Below are positions 58,282 through 64,000 of a stretch of DNA of 64,000 nucleotides, in pieces. The notes beneath the pieces are model-generated. The model was given only the letters and a program-made list of their open reading frames with translations, was not told the origin of the DNA and searched no databases. Position 1 is the first letter of the stretch; every line of letters starts with the position of its first letter. Source of the stretch: Amoebophrya sp. A120 (Eukaryota > Sar > Dinophyceae > Syndiniales > Amoebophryaceae); NCBI GenBank assembly GCA_905178155.1, contig CAJINV010000003.1, positions 3,901,600 to 3,965,599 of the forward strand, given 5' to 3'. The position numbers and the translations under genes are program-made.

Positions 58282-61200
58282 ATGCCGTTGCGGTTGGACA
58301 TCAAGAAGCGACTCTCTGCCCACAGCGACCGGGTGAAATGCGTGGACTTTCACCCGACCGAGCCGTGGGTGCTCGGCGCTCTGTACAGCGGAAACGTCTA
58401 CATCTGGGACTATTCCACGCAGACTTTGATAAAACAATTCGAGGTGTGCAACAACCTTCCCGTGCGCTGTGCTCGTTTCGTCGCCAGGAAGCAATGGATT
58501 GTATCTAAGATTGCTTTTGTTTTCATTCTTCACGTGGTCCTCTCTATGTTTATGCAGCGAAACGGTCCTCGATGAATCATGGCAGAAGCATGAGGAGCTT
58601 CAGTTGCATGATAGTTTTCATTTTCACTAAAAGCAGCGGCGCTAGACCGAATTCATGCAATTTGTGGCCTCTTCCAGGCTGTAATAGATATAGAAGTGAT
58701 CGTCGTGCGTTTCTTGATGTGATCAAACAACTTTTCACCAGATAACGGCTTCCGACGAAATGATGATCGGAGTGTATAATTACAACTCGTTGGAACGGCT
58801 CAAGAACGTCGAGGCCCACTCCGATTATATCCGGTACATTGCGGTGCACCCGACGTCGCCGTACGTTCTGTCGTGCAGTGATGACATGACGATCAAGCTC
58901 TGGGACTGGGACAGGAAGTGGGACTGTGTCTCTATTTTCGAGGGCCACGCACACTACGTCATGATGGTAAGTAGTACCTAAAGAAAATGTACTTGGGCCT
59001 TGAAACAGCTTTGGAATCCAAAAATGTCATGTGTTGCAGTAGCAAACTTTTCGACATTGATGATAATAATATGCACTTTTTGATGATGAAAATAGGATTC
59101 ATCTTAGTGTCCTTCATTCGTTTTCGTTCACAGAGCTTTCGCTACTTTCAACGATGCAGACACAAAGTAAGGTTGTAAAATTGTGCTAATTTTCAGGTCC
59201 AGTGGAATCCAAAGGATGGGCACATTTTCGCAAGCGCATCGTTGGATCGCACCATCAAAGTTTGGGGGACCACAGGGGGCACGGCGCCACACTTTACCCT
59301 CAGTGGGCACACAAAAGGCATCAATTGCCTGGATTACAGTCCAACGGGAGATAAGCCATACCTCGTCTCTGGGGCTGACGACAAAACTGTCAGGTACTTG
59401 ATGTAGCGCAGCGGCGTATGCTTCTCTGATTACTACTATACATTTGTTATTTTTATGTTTATCTGCGAAGGAACCCACGTCCAGAAGCAGAACAGTTCAA
59501 ACTTGTCCCGGAAACAAACAAACCCGTCAATGGTCTATCTGCAATTGATGCTTTCTCGCAACCCAAAAAAACAGGGTGTGGGACTACCAGACGAAGCAGT
59601 GTGTGCAGGTTTTGAGCGGTCACCAGCACAACGTGGGCACAGTGATGTTCCACCCTACTTTTCCTATCATCTTTAGTGGCTCCGAGGACGGCACGGTCCG
59701 GCTCTGGCACAGCAGCACCTACCGCCTCGAGGCGACGTTAAATTACCTTTTGGAGCGGGCCTGGTCGCTGAACTCGCTGAAGGGCAGTAACAACGTCGCC
59801 ATTGGGTACGACTTGGGCACCATCGTGATCAAGCTCGGCAGCGACCAGCCCGTCGTGTCCATGACCAGCAACGGGAAGATTGTCTGGGCCAAGGGGCACG
59901 AGATCCAGACCGCGAACGTGAAGCTCGCTCAGCAGGAGGATACCAGCGACGGGGAGCGGCTGAATCTCGCCGTGAAAGACATGGGTGCGGCGGAGATCTT
60001 CCCGCAATCCCTGGTGCATAACCCGAACAGCCGGCTGCTTGTCATCGTCGGTGACGGAGAGTACGTCGTCTACACGGCCCAGGCCCTGCGAAACAAGGCT
60101 TTCGGGGCCTGCACGGAGTTCGTCTGGAGTTGGGACGGCAACGCGTACGCGACCAACGACGCGATTGGCAAAATCACCGTCTTCCACGACTTCGTGGAGA
60201 AGTTTTCCTTCAAGCCTCCTTTCCAAGTGGAGGAAATATTCGGCGGCAGGCTACTCGGTATCTATGCAGGAGCTCCTCACTGATTTTCTTTTTCACTGGA
60301 AACAAGTTCAAATGTTGCGCGTCTGTCGGCCTTGCGTAGCGTGGGTTGTTCACACAGACATTGATGCTGGCTCCTCCTCACCGGGGGCAGGGATTTGAGG
60401 ACAAGTGAAATAAATGTGTAAAACTACAAACCGCTCTAGGTATCAAGTCGTCGGAGTACATCTGTTTCTACGACTGGCAGCAATTCAAGTTGATTCGCCG
60501 AATCGACATAGGACCTAAGTTCGTGTACTGGAACGAAGCCGGCACGTACGTCGCCCTGGTCTGCAACGATTCCTCTTTCGTCCTATCCCACAGCAACGAA
60601 GCCATAGCGACGGGCACCGCGGACGAGGATGGTACAGAAACATACAGTCTTCGTCTATAATTAAAAAAACAAGTTCAGATCTTCAGTTTTGCTTCACGCG
60701 GTTGTTGCGGAGAGCCTTTTGTTTTCTTTGAGTTCCGGCCGCAGGAGTGATCGAAATTGAAATGTTGCACAGGTATCGAGGCCGCCTTTGACTTTCACAG
60801 CGAGATCGGTGACAAGATCACGAGCGGCCTCTGGATAGGAGAGACGTTTGTCTACGTAAACGCGGGGCAGCGGCTGCAGATGGTGGTCAGTGGAAGGCAG
60901 GAAAACATCGCGCATTTGGATAAGTCCTACTTCATGCTTGGCTACCTAGCCGAAAACAGTCGGGTGTATTTGCTGGACCGAGACAGAAACGTGATCTCCT
61001 ACAGCATCCCGGCCGCTCTCATCGCGTACCAGAGTTGCATCATCAATAAGGACTTCGACGGCAGCCAGAAATACTTCCTGCAGCTTCCCGAAAGCTACCA
61101 CACCAAGGTCGCAAGGTTTCTGCAGCACCAGGGTTATCCTGAGGAGGCACTGAAGGTAATATCTCTTTGCGGCCATGTTTTTCGATGATAATTAAGTAAG

Positions 61201-63047
61201 CTAATTCGCGACGCCGAACTAGTTGCTGCACCACATGGGAAGGAGCTATTGCTACTCGCCACTTCGTTATTTTTTTCCTGGTTCATCTGAATGATTCGTT
61301 GCAAAGAGAGACGGACGATAGGCATACCTTAAAACAAGACGACCCCGGCCGCTGGATCTTCTTCAGGTTTCCAAAGACCGAGACCACCAGTTGGATTTGG
61401 CCCTGGAACTTGGCAAATTGCACTTCGCCCGCGACGTGATTGCAGCGTCCCAGTTGGAATCCACCAGTACGGAGACCGCCATTAAGGGTAAGTGGAAGTC
61501 ACTCGGGGACACCGCTCTAGAAAACGGCGACTTCGAACTGGCGACCGAATGCTTCCAGAAGAGCAAAGACCTCTCTGCGTTGCTCCTCATCCAGAGTTCC
61601 AGTGGTAAGACATGCTTTTGCTATACTTTTACTTAATTTTTTTCATCAACTTTCGACGCTTTTTTTAGCGTTTCAACTTGATTGATAGAAAGATCACTGT
61701 CACTGTGTCCATTGTAGCTAGAAATTTTCAACTGTCTGTACAATATGTTCATGTTGTAGTTGCCGAAGCGATTTGCGACTCTTTTCGCAAAAGTCGGAAA
61801 GTACGCGCTCCGTTTTCTGTTCTACTTTTTTCTGTAATGTTTTTCTTGATACTACCCTAGGCGACGCGGCTGGGTTGAGAGCAACTGCAGCGGAGGCTCG
61901 GGCAACAGGAAAGGCAAACATTGCCTTTCTTGCCAACATGCTCTTGCAGGATATCGACGCCTGCCTCGAGATTTTCCTGGAGACCAACCGCCTGCCTGAC
62001 GCAGCCTTCTTCGCGCGCACGTACTGCCCCTCGAAAATACCCGAAGTCGTGTCACTCTGGAAAGAAGGTAAAATCTAGTGGTTCCTGGAGGTGTTGACGT
62101 TGAGCCATTGATACTCCTCGCACAGCATTGGTTAATACCCGTCTTTGTGATGCTCTTCTTTTGAATTTAGTTTAGTACATGCCAAAATCAAAATATATCA
62201 TAGCTGCATGCAAGAATCAAATGGATGCAGGTGAAGCTGAGTAAAAAATTCAGGGATCGCAACATGATAGATTGATTCTTGATTTGAAACAACAGACCTG
62301 CGCACGGTAAACGAGAAGCTTTCCGCCTCCATTGCGCACCCGGAGGAGTTTCCCGATCTGTTTCCAGAGTATGCGCACCAGAAAACGGCGGAGCAAATAT
62401 TGCGGAAAGTCCCGTTTTCCACGCTGCCAGCCAGCCAATACACGAGCGTAAAGGAGAAAACGAAAGACATAAACGTCCTGGACCAGATTGCCAAGCAGGG
62501 CGGTGCCACCTTCGCCAAAGCCTGGTCTGAAGACATACTCGGGTTAAAACCCACAACGCCCTCAGCAGCAGCAGCGAAACCGGCTCCGATAACGACGAAC
62601 GGAACGTCCTCCTCTTCATCCACAGCGACAAAGGCAGCTCCCACACCCAAGGCCTCAAAAGATGGAGCTGCACCTACTACAGGAGCACCCGCACCTTCCG
62701 GTACAACTGCAGCGACGCCCACGGCAGCGGCGGCGCGAGTATCCTCCTCAAGCACGACACCTACGGCCGGCGCGGCAACCTCCTCGTCCAAAAACAGCAC
62801 ATCTGGTGGAACAACCGGCGTACTACCGCCAACAACCGCGACGCCGACAAGCGCAGGAGGTGGAACCGCAAGCGCTACCGTCAGTACTACACCGGCACCA
62901 GTAGTTCTAGCAGACACGACGAAACAAGATTTCAAACCGCCTACGCGGGCATCCGGGGATAAGAAGTCGGAATCCCCGAGTACCGACTCAAAGGAGGGGA
63001 GCTACGAGATCATACAAGACAGCGGTGACATGCCAAACGAGCCCTAG
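58282..63047 (+). CDS. COPB2: Coatomer subunit beta' (beta'-COP)
   Basis: Beta'-COP is a COPI outer-coat subunit for Golgi-to-ER retrograde vesicles and binds dilysine cargo. Nine exons joined by GT-AG introns (58282-58500, 58742-58966, 59197-59393, 59575-60257, 60440-60631, 60773-61155, 61367-61604, 61861-62067, 62296-63047) sum to exactly 1031 aa. The start [19 protein letters not shown] and [13 protein letters not shown] are family hallmarks. The WD40 propeller repeats follow ([96 protein letters not shown]), then the second propeller and alpha-solenoid ([26 protein letters not shown]). Exon 9 adds a Thr/Ala/Ser-rich acidic tail. There are no introners in 4.8 kb, in contrast to the neighbouring gene. 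Confidence 0.97.
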
Positions 63048-63904
63048 CGCTTCGACAATCCTTCTCGTCAGTTGTCCGGTTCGAAGCGCACTTGATTTTT
63101 CTCGAGATCGAGTACTAGCAGCTCACCACGCTGATGAAGAAAGATTGGAAAGTAGTTATTTTTGTCGCTCGCGAATTTTATTTCTGCGATTTCCTAGAAA
63201 GAAAATTGGCTCGTGGGCTAATGACGTGTGACGAGTGTCATTTTTCCGAAGCGAGAAACCCTCGTGTCAAAAAAAACACTATACATGAACATGGGTTCTT
63301 GGAAAAAAACGTATTCCTTACGACCCACCCGGAAAAGTGAGAACTAGAAGAAGCATGAACATTCCCCTCTTCATAGGGTTTGTGTAATGTAGCAAAACTG
63401 TGAGAAAACAAAAGCGACATCAAAAACAGAAAAACGACCGTGCCGTCGTGCCGCCTCGCTGTGGCAGAGACTGACTCTTCTACCCGAGCCTTGTTAACAT
63501 GCATTCTTTTTTGTGTAGTCAACCTCTCGCCGAAGATCTGTTTTATGTGCCTCAGTTGATTCACTATGCTACGAATTGAAAGAATAAGAAGCGATCATCC
63601 CACATTCCGTGCTCCGTGCGTGGTCGGAAAAATCATAAGTGCAGCATAAGAGCTTCAATCGAAGGTCCGCGCGATGACAAGTATCTAGGATTTGATCTCA
63701 TTCCTGCTAGGGATCCTCGACATTGTCAACTTGGACGCCACAAAAGAGATCTCAAGTTGTGACGCATCGCTGGGAGAGGTTTCGTCGTGTGAGTGCTTGT
63801 AGTCAATGGTGGTAGGACTAGGATCTTGAACCTAGTAGTTCCTTCAATCGCAGACCGATCTGCAGACTCTTATTTTGTTTATCCCCGCCGTGAAAGGGCG
63901 TTTT
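63048..63904. other. Intergenic spacer
   Basis: AT-rich spacer without a supported gene. I looked for tRNA-like cloverleafs around 63800 and saw none that hold. Confidence 0.5.
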
Positions 63905-64000
63905 ATGAGGTCGCTTCTCTTTCGTTTTCGGGGGTTTCATATCCTTTTTTTTGGGTCTTTGACGGCGCGCACGGCTGCGGCAAAAGCTCCGTTAGAAATG
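63905..64000 (+). CDS. Start of a gene with signal-peptide-like N-terminus (runs off window)
   Basis: From the ATG at 63905 the frame is open to the last base (32 codons). It starts MRSLLFRFRGFHILFFG and then has an Ala-rich TARTAAAKA stretch. An Arg-containing n-region, hydrophobic core and small residues at a plausible cleavage point resemble a signal peptide. The remainder lies outside the window, so the product is unknown and the call rests on little sequence. Confidence 0.4.
   Translation, partial: MRSLLFRFRGFHILFFGSLTARTAAAKAPLEM

Noticed and set aside
63780..63860. Possible tRNA
   Set aside because: The stretch has a short hairpin (CTAGGATC...GAACCTAG) but no acceptor or T-arm pairing consistent with a tRNA.

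Overview
The window is gene-dense eukaryotic nuclear DNA with the standard genetic code (TAA, TAG and TGA all end genes). Every confident gene lies on the + strand. Coding exons are GC-rich and rich in Ala/Ser/Gly/Glu runs; introns and spacers are AT- and T-rich. The proteins (COPI, GARP, an axonemal CFAP97-like protein, an alveolate-type DnaJ) point to a flagellate protist. The repeated transposon-like introns resemble the introner elements known from Amoebophrya (parasitic syndinian dinoflagellates), which also use non-canonical splice sites. I infer an Amoebophrya-like alveolate; the species is not provable from the sequence alone.

Layout: 2-3058, 3' part of a coiled-coil/Ser-rich protein; 4550-10349, a ten-exon, 1066-aa disordered protein rebuilt across five introner or introner-derived introns; 12764-15454, a secreted ankyrin-like protein; 16527-19665, VPS53; 20454-23460, an unknown conserved protein; 24187-28091, a DHYC-type palmitoyltransferase; 29438-36135, a TatD hydrolase interrupted by a Trp-rich insertion; 37107-38696, an FG-rich protein ending in a J domain; about 39900-41919, a CFAP97/Hemingway-like protein; 43439-45328, a TauD-like dioxygenase with a probable mitochondrial presequence; 45915-46669, a decayed Ty1/copia remnant; 47583-51741, a large DnaJ protein; 52674-57147, a membrane-anchored GT-B glycosyltransferase-like protein; 58282-63047, beta'-COP; 63905-64000, the start of a further gene. 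The genes do not form one pathway. VPS53, beta'-COP, the palmitoyltransferase, the glycosyltransferase-like protein and the secreted protein all concern the endomembrane system.

The main discovery is a set of 18 short elements (127-315 bp) inside coding sequence. Seventeen have clear terminal inverted repeats that begin TAT(C/G/T) and a 5-bp target-site duplication (perfect in 14, one mismatch in 3); the eighteenth (7021-7330) is eroded. In each case checked, removing the element plus one duplication copy restores the reading frame exactly, so they behave as introns created by transposition. At least five terminal-repeat types share this architecture and an internal GCAT(G/C)ACA motif. No single splice offset gives GT-AG for all of them. 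They coexist with ordinary GT-AG introns, sometimes in the same gene, and are absent from several genes (VPS53, beta'-COP, both J-domain genes, the TauD-like gene, the ankyrin gene).
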